The notes under the pieces were generated by a model that had not been told where the DNA came from, searched no databases, and saw only the letters and a program-made list of their open reading frames with translations. Source: Bradyrhizobium neotropicale (lineage in GTDB: Bacteria > Pseudomonadota > Alphaproteobacteria > Rhizobiales > Xanthobacteraceae). Taken from it: a stretch of 57,965 nucleotides of DNA. The DNA lies in NCBI RefSeq assembly GCF_001641695.1, contig NZ_LSEF01000080.1:1-57965 (forward strand). The letters are read 5' to 3'. The position numbers were made by a program, and so were the translations under genes. Each line of letters starts with the position of its first letter. Within the stretch, counting starts at the first letter, position 1. Positions 1 through 7,614 of this stretch are shown piece by piece.

Positions 1-11
1 CTAGTGGTTCA

Positions 12-1142
12 TCACAGTGGTTTTGACTCTTTGGCGGCAACTGGATAGGCGCGACCGAGTTTGGCGCGGGCTTTGTCGGTTGTGAACATCCATTTGATGC
101 GGTCTCGCGCCTTGTTTCGCTGCCGTTGCCATGCTGCGATTTCTTTTCGAAGCCTTTTGGGATCGTCGATGCGACGGCCGAGACACTGGCGCTGCAGCAC
201 GCTGATCTCGCACTCGACCATATTGAGCCAGCTGGCGTGTTTCGGGGTGTAGTGGAACTCGAGGCGGCGCAGGATGCGACGGGCCTCGGCAGGCGCAAAT
301 GCCTGATATAGCGCGCCGGCCGTATGAATCGACAGATTGTCCTGCACCACACGGATGCAGGCGGCATTGGGATAGTGGACGTCGACGAGTTCGCGCATGC
401 AGTGCGCGTAGTCGACCGCGGCGCGGTGGTCTGTAACCTTGACATTGCGCCAGCCGCGATGCGGATCGAAGGTGACGAAGAGATTGACGGTACCGTTGCG
501 GCGATATTCGTAATCGTAGCGCTCGCGCTGTCCCGGTTGGGCAGGGATCGGCTGGCGTACCTCGCCGATCAGCTGGACTGGGGTCTCGTCGAAGCAAACC
601 AGGGGCCGCTCGGGATCCGGCGCCTCGGCGTAGAGATCGAGCACATCCTCCATCCGGGCGACGTATTCGCCGTCGACATGAGGAATGCACCACATATCCC
701 GGCGCCACGGCTTGAGGTCGTTGTCGGCCAGCCGGCGGCGCACGGTCTCGCCCGACAGGCTGGCGTGATCGGTGAGCTTGACCATCGCGTCGGCCAGCAA
801 TGTCAGCGTCCAGCGTTTGCGGCCGGCGGGCGGCTTGGCGCATGCCGTCGCCACCAGCAGGGCCTCTTCCTTGCCTGTCAGCTTGCGTTCCGCGCCCGGA
901 CGCGGCTCCTCACTCAAGGCCCGCTCCAGATTGCCTTCTACGAAACGGCGTTTGGTCCGGCCGACGGTGGAAAGGCTGACCCGGACGGTTCGGGCAATCT
1001 CCGCGTCGCAGCTGCCTGAATCGGCCGCCAGCACAATCTGAGCCCGTTTGAGTTTGCGGGCGGAATGCGTGCCGCCGCCGAGCATTGCCGTCAGTTCGTC
1101 CCGCTCGGCTTGGCTCAATTCGACCCGATAACGTACATTCAT
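12..1142 (-). CDS. IS630-family DDE transposase
   Basis: A 376-residue transposase that would cut and join the element's ends at TA targets. The N-terminal third is a helix-turn-helix region (roughly residues 5-140) with a winged-helix-like second half (GETVRRRLADNDLKPW around 131-146). The catalytic DDE core shows D185 in CFDETP, D268 in VVQDNLSIH and E310 in NMVEC, the usual IS630 order. Length is typical for unfused IS630 transposases. The stop codon sits in the left terminal repeat. The start at 1142 faces the passenger gene start at 1181, leaving 38 bp between them. The reading frame is intact. Confidence 0.9.
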   Translation of the reverse strand: MNVRYRVELSQAERDELTAMLGGGTHSARKLKRAQIVLAADSGSCDAEIARTVRVSLSTVGRTKRRFVEGNLERALSEEPRPGAERKLTGKEEALLVATACAKPPAGRKRWTLTLLADAMVKLTDHASLSGETVRRRLADNDLKPWRRDMWCIPHVDGEYVARMEDVLDLYAEAPDPERPLVCFDETPVQLIGEVRQPIPAQPGQRERYDYEYRRNGTVNLFVTFDPHRGWRNVKVTDHRAAVDYAHCMRELVDVHYPNAACIRVVQDNLSIHTAGALYQAFAPAEARRILRRLEFHYTPKHASWLNMVECEISVLQRQCLGRRIDDPKRLRKEIAAWQRQRNKARDRIKWMFTTDKARAKLGRAYPVAAKESKPL

Positions 1143-1180
1143 GCTTCGCCTCCTTGTCGGAGGCCGGGACGAATCCAGCT

Positions 1181-1462
1181 ATGAGTCAAAAATCAGGCGC
1201 GCACTTCACCGAGAAGCAGGGACACTATCTCGCTTTCATCCATACCTACTCGTACATGTTCGGACAGCCGCCCGCCGAGGCCGACATCCAGCGGCATTTC
1301 CGCGTCAGCCCGCCGTCAGTCCACCAGATGATCCTCACCCTCGAACGCAACGGGTTCATTCGTCGCCAGCCCGGCGTCGCTCGAAGCATCGAGATCCTCT
1401 TGCCACCCGAAAAGTTGCCTATCCTCGGATGGCTCGGTATCAAAACGTCAAAATCACTGTGA
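1181..1462 (+). CDS. LexA-type winged-helix protein, IS passenger gene
   Basis: A 93-residue protein lying wholly inside the insertion sequence and transcribed away from the transposase. Its core (about residues 8-75, beginning FTEKQGHYLAFIHTY and including PPSVHQMILTLERNGFIRR) resembles the LexA N-terminal DNA-binding domain, with a recognition-helix region and a wing. No LexA-type protease domain follows. The ATG at 1181 was chosen because an earlier start would run into the transposase gene. The TGA at 1460-1462 is part of the right terminal repeat, so gene and element end together. A likely role, inferred only, is control of the transposase promoter in the shared 38-bp gap. Confidence 0.72.
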   Translation: MSQKSGAHFTEKQGHYLAFIHTYSYMFGQPPAEADIQRHFRVSPPSVHQMILTLERNGFIRRQPGVARSIEILLPPEKLPILGWLGIKTSKSL

Positions 1463-1502
1463 TGAACCACTAGCATGGTCCGACCATGCGGGGGCGAGTG
1501 GA

Positions 1503-2618
1503 ATGCGACTCATCGTGCTGACTGTGCTTGCGCTGCTGGCGTCGCCGGCCTGCGCGCAATCCGGCAATTCCGACCGCTCCATCACCGACAAGCTGCCGCT
1601 GTTCGCCAAGAACAACTGCGCGCAGAATCGCGATCCCGCCAATCAGATGTTCTGCGGTGACGCCGAGCTCGCCGCCGCCGCCGAAAAATTGAGCGGAGCG
1701 ATCGAAGCGCGGCTGGCCCGCCTGCCCGATCGCCTGCCGGCGATCGAGGAGAACGCGATCTGGATCCGGCAGCGCAGTCTCGGTTGCGGCATCATCGGCC
1801 AGGCCGCGGTCCGCTACGAGGATGTCGACCGGGTCAAGGCCTGTCTCCTCAAGGTGACCGAGGAGCGCACCGCCATCCTGCGCGATCCCGATTTCGATTG
1901 CCTCGCGGCCAACACGGCGGCGGGCGCGCTGATCTGTGCCGATCCGTCGCTGGCGCTGACCGAAACGGAGCTCAACGGCCAGGTCCTCGGCCTGATCAAC
2001 AAGCTGAACCCGACCGAGGCGCGCTTTGCCTTCGCCGAATATGGCCGCTGGACCAGGGAGCGCGACCGCAAATGCAATCTGGTCGGCAAGGAGAACGTGC
2101 CGCTCCAGGAGCTTTCGCCTGCGGAAGACTGTCTGACCGAGTATCTGAACCGCAAGACCGCTGAGATCTTCGCCGCCAAGGGCGATCCGAAGAAGGTGTT
2201 CGGCCGGCAGGTCGCGGCGCGGCTGCCCGACACCGATGCCGTCGACTTCTGCGCCGCGCGAATTCATGCGGCCAATGCCTGCGGCAACTTCATCCGGATC
2301 AACCGCGTCTACGCGGTCGACAGCCAGGTGAGCGAGCAGGAGGCGCAGGTCATGGGCGAGATCGAAATGGTCGTGCTGGCCCCCTTCACCGCCTGCAGCA
2401 AGATTGCCTCGACCTGCACCGGCACCTGCTGGGACACCAGATCCGGCCGGCCGCAGCCGGGCGCCGCCAACAAAGAGCGCTCCGCAGAAGCCTTCAACGT
2501 GACACGCCGCTTGAGGATCCAGCGGACCTTCGCCTTCGTGAAAGCCGCCGACGGCTGGCGATGCCGGGAAGACGAACTCGCGCCGGTGAGCTCGGGCGTC
2601 GCCACGGGCGGGTCTTAG
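1503..2618 (+). CDS. Secreted protein with two LprI-like (DUF1311) repeats
   Basis: A 371-residue exported protein. A signal peptide ends near residue 19 (LLASPACAQ). Two cysteine-bearing helical repeats follow. The first runs from about NQMFCGDAEL to WIRQRSLGCG, the second from about ANTAAGALICADPSL to RERDRKCN. The pattern of a Cys before a DxxL or AEL helix and an RxxWxxxRxxxC helix is that of the lysozyme-inhibitor LprI N-terminal family. The C-terminal third has further cysteines (CSKIASTCTGTCW), so disulfides in the periplasm are likely. Function is unknown; inhibition of lysozyme is only a family association. The gene begins 30 bp beyond the IS right end, so the IS probably replaced its upstream promoter region. 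Confidence 0.7.
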   Translation: MRLIVLTVLALLASPACAQSGNSDRSITDKLPLFAKNNCAQNRDPANQMFCGDAELAAAAEKLSGAIEARLARLPDRLPAIEENAIWIRQRSLGCGIIGQAAVRYEDVDRVKACLLKVTEERTAILRDPDFDCLAANTAAGALICADPSLALTETELNGQVLGLINKLNPTEARFAFAEYGRWTRERDRKCNLVGKENVPLQELSPAEDCLTEYLNRKTAEIFAAKGDPKKVFGRQVAARLPDTDAVDFCAARIHAANACGNFIRINRVYAVDSQVSEQEAQVMGEIEMVVLAPFTACSKIASTCTGTCWDTRSGRPQPGAANKERSAEAFNVTRRLRIQRTFAFVKAADGWRCREDELAPVSSGVATGGS

Positions 2619-2670
2619 CCGTTTCCTCTTCCTTCTCCCCTTGTTGGCGGTGGGTCCGAAGGGGTTCACC

Positions 2671-2696
2671 GCCAAGTCTCATTGCCAAGTCTCATT
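2671..2696. repeat. 13-bp tandem duplication at a gene 3' end
   Basis: GCCAAGTCTCATT occurs twice in direct tandem (2671-2683 and 2684-2696). The second copy overlaps the stop codon of the minus-strand small gene ending at 2692. It looks like a recent slippage or duplication event. Confidence 0.8.
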
Positions 2697-2943
2697 CAGC
2701 GCGCAAATGCTCCAGCATCCGATTGCAGGCCTCCTCGGCCTCACCAAAGGTCTCGAATGGTGATCCGCTGATCTTGATCGCGCCTCTGGTCTCATAGAGG
2801 GGTCGCCAAGACGCGACATAGCCGGGGCTTCCGTGAAAGCCGGTCCCGGTCCGACTTTCGAAGCTGATTGCAAACGAAAAGCCGTCGCTGCTCGCGCTCC
2901 ATACGTCCATGTGCTCGACGGCACGGTGGAATTGCAGAGACAC
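2692..2943 (-). CDS. Small hypothetical protein
   Basis: An 83-residue protein beginning MSLQFHRAVEHMDVW. It is mixed polar and aromatic, with no signal peptide or membrane segment. The C-terminal part (about residues 58-82, FETFGEAEEACNRMLEHLR) is a probable amphipathic helix. Composition is that of a real small soluble protein rather than an out-of-frame reading. The first 35 residues have a beta-rich look (DGFSFAISFESRTGTGF). I do not recognise a family. The gene is convergent with the LprI-like gene and shares the tandem 13-bp repeat at its 3' end. Confidence 0.6.
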   Translation of the reverse strand: MSLQFHRAVEHMDVWSASSDGFSFAISFESRTGTGFHGSPGYVASWRPLYETRGAIKISGSPFETFGEAEEACNRMLEHLRAE

Positions 2944-3134
2944 GAGCCAGTCGCTCTCCTAAGGCCAACGCGCGACAATGCAGCCAATCATCTCCGCTCC
3001 CGCGCGGTGGCCCCTGCCGGGATGTTGAGTTGTCATTTCAAAGCATGACCTCACTCGGGACTAGTGTACTTTGGGGCATAAACGATCGCGATGGCGATAC
3101 ACTTTCGGGTAGCGGATGCGGTCGTTGCCCGCCA

Positions 3135-3356
3135 CTACCGCATTTCGAGCTCCTTGATCGCCAAAGCCGCGATTTCGGCCGGGTGATGGACACCGCTTTG
3201 GGCGATCTCGATGATCTTCTTCGCGACCATCTCCGCAAGCGGGTCGTCGCGATCCTTCACGCAAAGTGTATGGAGCGCCTGGCCGTACGCTGCCGTGATG
3301 CGGCTGACCATTTCCGCGTCCAAATCGAGGGTGTGCGATCCCAGGTAGGTAGACAT
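3135..3356 (-). CDS. Small hypothetical protein of rhizobial type
   Basis: A 73-residue, mostly helical acidic protein beginning MSTYLGSHTLDLDAEM and ending ALAIKELEMR. The ATG at 3356 is preferred over an upstream start because GGGAGG lies about 8 bases before it. The region around residues 25-60 (CVKDRDDPLAEMVAKKIIEIA) suggests a helical bundle. No catalytic motif is visible. I take it for a real gene on composition and ribosome-binding site, and recall similar short proteins being common in Bradyrhizobium. It is one of several isolated small genes between 2.7 and 4.3 kb. Confidence 0.62.
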   Translation of the reverse strand: MSTYLGSHTLDLDAEMVSRITAAYGQALHTLCVKDRDDPLAEMVAKKIIEIAQSGVHHPAEIAALAIKELEMR

Positions 3357-3559
3357 GTTCTTGGCCTCCCAAGCCCGCGCGGGTACCAAGGGCATGATAT
3401 CACGGAACTCAGTTGGCGATCGGAGAACTACGGGCCCTCAGAGAGCCGCGTCAGCGCCAAGCCGGGGGCGGTCGCGCTTTTGGTCCTGCTCGCGATGGGC
3501 AGATTGCTCGCCCACGACCACGGGAATGAGAAGACCGCCAACTTGGGGCGGCCTAATTC

Positions 3560-3748
3560 TTACTTCGGCTGTAGGCCCGGCGTGGCCAGCCATTCTCTCA
3601 GGTGAGAAGCGGTCTTGGCTCGTCGAGCCTGGCGAACAAGCCGCTCTCTGCCAGGCGGAACGCCTTGAGCCTCTTCCCTCAGACGCTGCGCATCCTCTAC
3701 GAGCAGTTCTTCCAAAGTGGTATTCTTGAAACGAAGTCTTCTCAGCAT
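3560..3748 (-). CDS. Small basic hypothetical protein
   Basis: A 62-residue basic helical protein beginning MLRRLRFKNTTLEELLVEDA. It has a strongly amphipathic helix (residues 9-27) and an Arg-rich middle (PPGRERLVRQARRAKTASH). The ATG at 3748 follows AGGGAGCAAGGCC, a good ribosome-binding site. Short proteins of this pattern, with LREWLxxPGLQPP near the end, are frequent in rhizobia by my recollection; their function is unknown. It has no membrane segment and no recognisable enzyme or DNA-binding motif. It stands alone. Confidence 0.65.
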   Translation of the reverse strand: MLRRLRFKNTTLEELLVEDAQRLREEAQGVPPGRERLVRQARRAKTASHLREWLATPGLQPK

Positions 3749-3810
3749 GGCCTTGCTCCCTGGAATGCAGCGCGATCGCTCTCTCAGCTACCGGCGCCTA
3801 CAGAAAGTCG

Positions 3811-3853
3811 GTCTTGGCTGGTTCAGTCTTGGCTCGTTCAGTCTTGGCCGGTC
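3811..3853. repeat. Three tandem 15-bp repeats in a gene-poor stretch
   Basis: GTCTTGGCTGGTTCA, GTCTTGGCTCGTTCA and GTCTTGGCCGGTC follow each other without gaps. A related GTCTTGGCTCGTCGAG occurs at 3611-3626. The repeats lie in the 3749-4066 interval, which otherwise holds no convincing gene or RNA. They could be direct-repeat binding sites or simple slippage. Confidence 0.65.
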
Positions 3854-4066
3854 ATGCAGGGCAACGCCTCCACACGGCCAAGGTTGCTAAGCCGGCTCGA
3901 GCTGCACGCCGCCTTGAAGCGACGAGCAGCCACGATAAATTCACCGATGACAAAAGATTTCGGTTCCACCGGATCGGGATAAGTTCGATGCGCGTTGTCA
4001 TGGCGGCGGCAGGAAGGCCGTGCACATGCAAGGAGGCTGTGCACATCAGGGCTAACGGTGGCAGCC

Positions 4067-4330
4067 ATGGTGGACCCTCCTCCAACCCGTGCCCATGATC
4101 CATTCCCCGGTTTGGAGCCGGAGCACCGCCGAGCGATTTGCGACGAAATTGGCGGGCAACTTCGCGGCGCCCTCGCGGAGGATGCCGCGCCGTTACCATC
4201 ACGACTGCAAGGACTGGTCGAGCGGCTTACCGAGGTGGACGGCACGCCCTCAATCGCTCCGGGCCGTCAAGACGATCCCGCATCCCTGCCGCTCTGGAAG
4301 CGGGTATTGAGATTTTGGCGGTTCACCTAG
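4067..4330 (+). CDS. NepR-like small protein (putative anti-sigma factor)
   Basis: An 87-residue protein beginning MVDPPPTRAHDPF. Its centre (AICDEIGGQLRGALAED followed by PLPSRLQGLVERL) fits the NepR pattern of an IGxQLR helix, a short linker, a P-x-P turn and a second RxxxLxxxL helix. NepR proteins sequester the general stress sigma factor EcfG and are released by PhyR. No ecfG or phyR gene lies in this window, so it would be an unlinked paralogue. The ending SLPLWKRVLRFWRFT is a basic aromatic tail not usual in NepR. Start choice is uncertain: GTG at 4058 is in frame, and AAGGAGG at 4030-4036 is too far away for the ATG. Confidence 0.5.
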   Translation: MVDPPPTRAHDPFPGLEPEHRRAICDEIGGQLRGALAEDAAPLPSRLQGLVERLTEVDGTPSIAPGRQDDPASLPLWKRVLRFWRFT

Positions 4331-4405
4331 GGGCGATGCCGCGAAGACGAACTCGCACCGGTAAGCTCCGGCATCCCCCTCAAGGGCAGGGTGAACAACA
4401 CCGCA

Positions 4406-5605
4406 TCAGAACATCAGATTGTCCTTCACCAGAACCCAGCGACCGCCCTTGACCTGCTGCACCTGGGTAATGGTGTTGGCGAGGTGGTCGGTCTTGGAGA
4501 ACTTGGTGGGCGGCGAGCTGAAGATGTCGAGGAATTTGTCGCCCGACTCCAGCGAGTCCAGCATCTTCTGGCCCGTGAGATCCTTGCCCGCCTTCTGCGC
4601 ATAGAAGGCGAAGGTCATCACCGCGTTGTAGCCGATGATCGCCTGGGTATTGGCATCGGTGTTGAACATCTTCTTGTAGTTGACGAGCCAGTCGTGGACC
4701 TTGCCCTTGGCCGTGTCCTCGTACGGTATCTCGAATCCGCTCGCGGCATAGAGCCCTTCGACGGCCTCCTTGCCGAGGGTGGGCACTTCCAGCACGTTGG
4801 TCGGGGTGGCGCCGAGGAAGGTGACGTCCCAGCCGAGCTTCCTGGCTTCCGTCATCGCGCCGATGGTCTCGCGGATCACGGTGCCGAGCACGACGAGATC
4901 GCAGCCGTCGGACTTCATCTTGGCGACCTGCGCGCTGAAATCGGAGGCGCCGCGCTTGTAGCTCGTCACCGAAGCCGGCTGCACCTTCATGGCCGTGAGC
5001 TGCTGGTTGAAGCCGTCGAGCACGTTCTTCCCGTATTCGTCGTCCTGATGCATGATGCAGGGCTTCTTGAAGTTCTTCCACTCCATCATGTATTTGAGCG
5101 CGGCGCGCGTGCTCTCGACGTAAGGCAGGAGGTTGTTGAACTTCAGCCGCTCCTGCGGCTTGGCCGGATCGAACTTGAAGGTGAACTCGGCCGCCGTCAG
5201 AGGGAAGAGCTGTAACACGCCGGCGTCGAACAGCGTGTCCTGCGCCGCCAGCACGGTCGGCGAGCCCATCGGCCCGATCATCGCGAAGATCTTGTCGCGC
5301 TCGACCATCTTCTGCGTGGCGAGCACCGCCTTCTTCGGATCATAGCCGTTGTCCTCGAGGATCATCTTGATCTTGCGGCCATTGATGCCGCCGGCCGCGT
5401 TGACCTCCTCGACCGCCATCTTCATGCCGTTGGAGACCGGCACGCCCCAGACCTTGATCGGCCCCGATAGATCCTGATGGGTGCCGATGACGATCTCGGA
5501 TCCCGAGATGCCCTCATTGGTGACCTTGGTTTGCGCCGCGGCCGGCAGACAGGTGAGCGCCACCGCGCCTACCGCAAGGCCGAACGCTCTCAACGATTTC
5601 GACAT
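4406..5605 (-). CDS. Branched-chain amino acid-type ABC substrate-binding protein
   Basis: A 399-residue periplasmic binding protein of the Leu/Ile/Val-binding (Peripla_BP_6) family. A signal peptide (MSKSLRAFGLAVGAVAL through LPAAAQ) is followed by the typical opening ISGSEIVIGTHQDLSGPIKVWG and VEEVNAAGGINGRKI. The ATG at 5605 is preceded by GGAGAGGAG. It is the last gene of a minus-strand cluster (livH, livM, livG, livF, acyl-CoA synthetase, this gene). Because the cluster includes an acyl-CoA ligase, the ligand is more likely a carboxylic or aromatic acid than a branched-chain amino acid; this is inference. Gene symbol left empty because the ligand is unknown. Confidence 0.88.
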   Translation of the reverse strand: MSKSLRAFGLAVGAVALTCLPAAAQTKVTNEGISGSEIVIGTHQDLSGPIKVWGVPVSNGMKMAVEEVNAAGGINGRKIKMILEDNGYDPKKAVLATQKMVERDKIFAMIGPMGSPTVLAAQDTLFDAGVLQLFPLTAAEFTFKFDPAKPQERLKFNNLLPYVESTRAALKYMMEWKNFKKPCIMHQDDEYGKNVLDGFNQQLTAMKVQPASVTSYKRGASDFSAQVAKMKSDGCDLVVLGTVIRETIGAMTEARKLGWDVTFLGATPTNVLEVPTLGKEAVEGLYAASGFEIPYEDTAKGKVHDWLVNYKKMFNTDANTQAIIGYNAVMTFAFYAQKAGKDLTGQKMLDSLESGDKFLDIFSSPPTKFSKTDHLANTITQVQQVKGGRWVLVKDNLMF

Positions 5606-5699
5606 TGACGTCTCCTCTCCCTTAAGGCCCGTGTTGCGCGAAGGCGGGGCCACCGTTCCTTCTTCTTTTCTGCGCATGCCCCTTCGGGGACACGCGTCT

Positions 5700-7538
5700 T
5701 CACGCCACCGCGCGCTCGCGATACATCGCGTCGATCTCGGCGGCATAACGCTTGTTCACGAAGCTGCGCTTCAGCTTCATGGTGGGCGTCAGCTCCTCAT
5801 CCTCGGGGGTGAGCTGACGCTCGATCAGGTAGAACTTCTTGATGGCCTCGACGCGGGCGAAGTTCACATTGACCTGCTCGATCTCGCGCCAGATCAGATC
5901 CTGGATCTCCATCGCCCGACACAGGCTCGCATAATTGGTGAAGGGGATGTCGTGGTCCTGGGCGAATTTCTCGACATTCTCCTGGTCGATCATGACGAGG
6001 CAGGTGAGGTATGGCCGCTTGTCGCCGATCACCACGGCGTCGGAGATGTAGGGCGAGAATTTGAGCTGGTTCTCGATCTCCGACGGCGTGATGTTTTTGC
6101 CGCCGGAGGTGATGATGATGTCCTTCATCCGGTCGGTGATCCTGACGAAGCCTTCGTTGTCGATGCTGCCGACGTCGCCAGTGTGCAGCCAGCCGCGCGC
6201 ATCGATCGTCTCGGCCGTCTTCTCCGGCTGGTTCAGATAGCCCATGAACAGGAAGTCGCCCCGGATCAGGATCTCGCCCTCGGGCGAGAGCGACACCTCG
6301 CCCCAGGGCACCGCCTTGCCGACAGAGCCGAGCTTGATGTGCTCGCCCGGCATCATGGTCGCGACCCCGCAATTCTCGGTCTGGCCGTAGACCTCGTGCA
6401 TGTCGATGCCGAGCGCGAGATACCATCGGATCAGGTCCGGCGCGATCGGCGCCGCACCGGTGAACGCGGTGTGGCAGCGATCCAGTCCGATCATGCGGCG
6501 GATGTTGCGGAACACCAGGCGATAGGCGATGCGGTTGGCAATCCGAAGCAGGAGCGGCGGCGCCTTTCCCTCGAGCCGGCAATCGGTCATGCGGAGGCCA
6601 ACGTCGATGGCGCGGCGATAAACCCATTGCTGAAGCGGCGTCGCGTCCTTGAGCGCAATGGTGATGGCGGAGTAGAACTTCTCCCAGATGCGCGGCACCG
6701 CAAAGAAGACGGTGGGCTGCACCTCGCGCAGATTGTCCGGCACGGTCTCCGGGCTTTCCGCGAAATTCATCACCGAGCCGAGCGCGACCGAGATGTAGTA
6801 GCCGGCGACCCGCTCGGCGACATGGCAGAGCGGCAGGAAGATCAGCCGGTCCTCATCCTCCCGAGAAGGAATGAACTCGTTGGCGTGGCGCATCTGATGC
6901 GTCACGCTGCGGTTGGAATGCATCGCCCCCTTGGGCGGGCCGGTCGTGCCGGAGGTGTAGACGAGAATGACAAGATCGTCCGCGCTGCGGCTGTCAGTCA
7001 TCTCCTGCCACAGCGCCTCGCGGCCGACCATGTGATTGCGGCCGAGCGCGCGAAACTCGTCCAGCGACATCACCATGTCGTCGACGAAGCCGCCGAGGCC
7101 CTCCATGTCGAACACGATGATCTTCTGCAAGCTCGGGCAGCGCGCACGGCAGGCGAGGATCTTGTCGAGCTGCTCCTCGTCCTCGGCGAAGATCACCTTC
7201 GTGCGGGAATCGTTCACGAGATATTCGACCTGGGCCGACGCGTCGGTCGGATAGATGCCCGAGGAGACGCCGCCGGCGCACAGGATGCCCATGTCGGCAT
7301 AGACCCATTCCGGCACGGCGTTGGCGATGATGGAGGCGACGTCGCCGGGCCGGAAGCCAGTCGCATGAAGCGCGTAGGCGATCTCCTTGGAAATCGCGAG
7401 CCACTCGCGCCAGCTCGTCGGCTGCCAGATACCGAACTTCTTTTCGCGAATCGCAGGCCGGTCTCCGCGCGTCGCAACCGCGCGCAGAAAGCTCCTCGCG
7501 ATCGTGTCAGCGACCGTCAGCACCGCCGGTCGGGCCAT
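5700..7538 (-). CDS. AMP-dependent long-chain acyl-CoA synthetase
   Basis: A 612-residue adenylate-forming ligase that would activate a fatty or aromatic acid to its CoA thioester with ATP. The P-loop-like motif YTSGTTGPPKG is at residues 194-204. Later come the adenylate-binding motif YGQTENCG, the hinge-region GWLHTGDVG with TDRMKDIIITSGGK, and the C-terminal PTMKLKRSFV with the catalytic lysine region. Length and motif order match FadD15-type long-chain synthetases of actinobacteria and rhizobia. It lies between the Liv-type ATPase and the binding protein, with about 76 bp to livF and 94 bp to the binding-protein gene. This suggests import followed by CoA trapping. Confidence 0.9.
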   Translation of the reverse strand: MARPAVLTVADTIARSFLRAVATRGDRPAIREKKFGIWQPTSWREWLAISKEIAYALHATGFRPGDVASIIANAVPEWVYADMGILCAGGVSSGIYPTDASAQVEYLVNDSRTKVIFAEDEEQLDKILACRARCPSLQKIIVFDMEGLGGFVDDMVMSLDEFRALGRNHMVGREALWQEMTDSRSADDLVILVYTSGTTGPPKGAMHSNRSVTHQMRHANEFIPSREDEDRLIFLPLCHVAERVAGYYISVALGSVMNFAESPETVPDNLREVQPTVFFAVPRIWEKFYSAITIALKDATPLQQWVYRRAIDVGLRMTDCRLEGKAPPLLLRIANRIAYRLVFRNIRRMIGLDRCHTAFTGAAPIAPDLIRWYLALGIDMHEVYGQTENCGVATMMPGEHIKLGSVGKAVPWGEVSLSPEGEILIRGDFLFMGYLNQPEKTAETIDARGWLHTGDVGSIDNEGFVRITDRMKDIIITSGGKNITPSEIENQLKFSPYISDAVVIGDKRPYLTCLVMIDQENVEKFAQDHDIPFTNYASLCRAMEIQDLIWREIEQVNVNFARVEAIKKFYLIERQLTPEDEELTPTMKLKRSFVNKRYAAEIDAMYRERAVA

Positions 7539-7614
7539 GCCATTCCCTCCTTGTCGCTTTCCCTCCGCTGCCTGCCTTGCCGGCGGTCTATGTCTTGCGG
7601 ACGGGCAACCTCAT

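Larger units (their letters stand above)
4..1470. mobile_element. IS630-family insertion sequence with a passenger gene
   Basis: A complete element bounded by 24-bp terminal inverted repeats (4-27 and 1447-1470) that differ at one position and begin GTGGTTCATCACAGTG. Each end is flanked by TA (2-3 and 1471-1472), and with the outer C at 1 and G at 1473 the empty site reads CTAG. TA duplication is the rule for IS630, and CTAG is its classic target. Inside are a minus-strand DDE transposase and, divergently, a small winged-helix gene; both stop codons lie within the terminal repeats. Nothing looks truncated, so it may be active. A perfect inverted repeat (1473-1489, 8-bp arms) directly abuts the right end. 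Confidence 0.9.

Noticed and set aside
324..1019. Long plus-strand open frame opposite the transposase gene
   Set aside because: It is the antisense frame of a verified DDE transposase in G+C-rich DNA and shows no domain.
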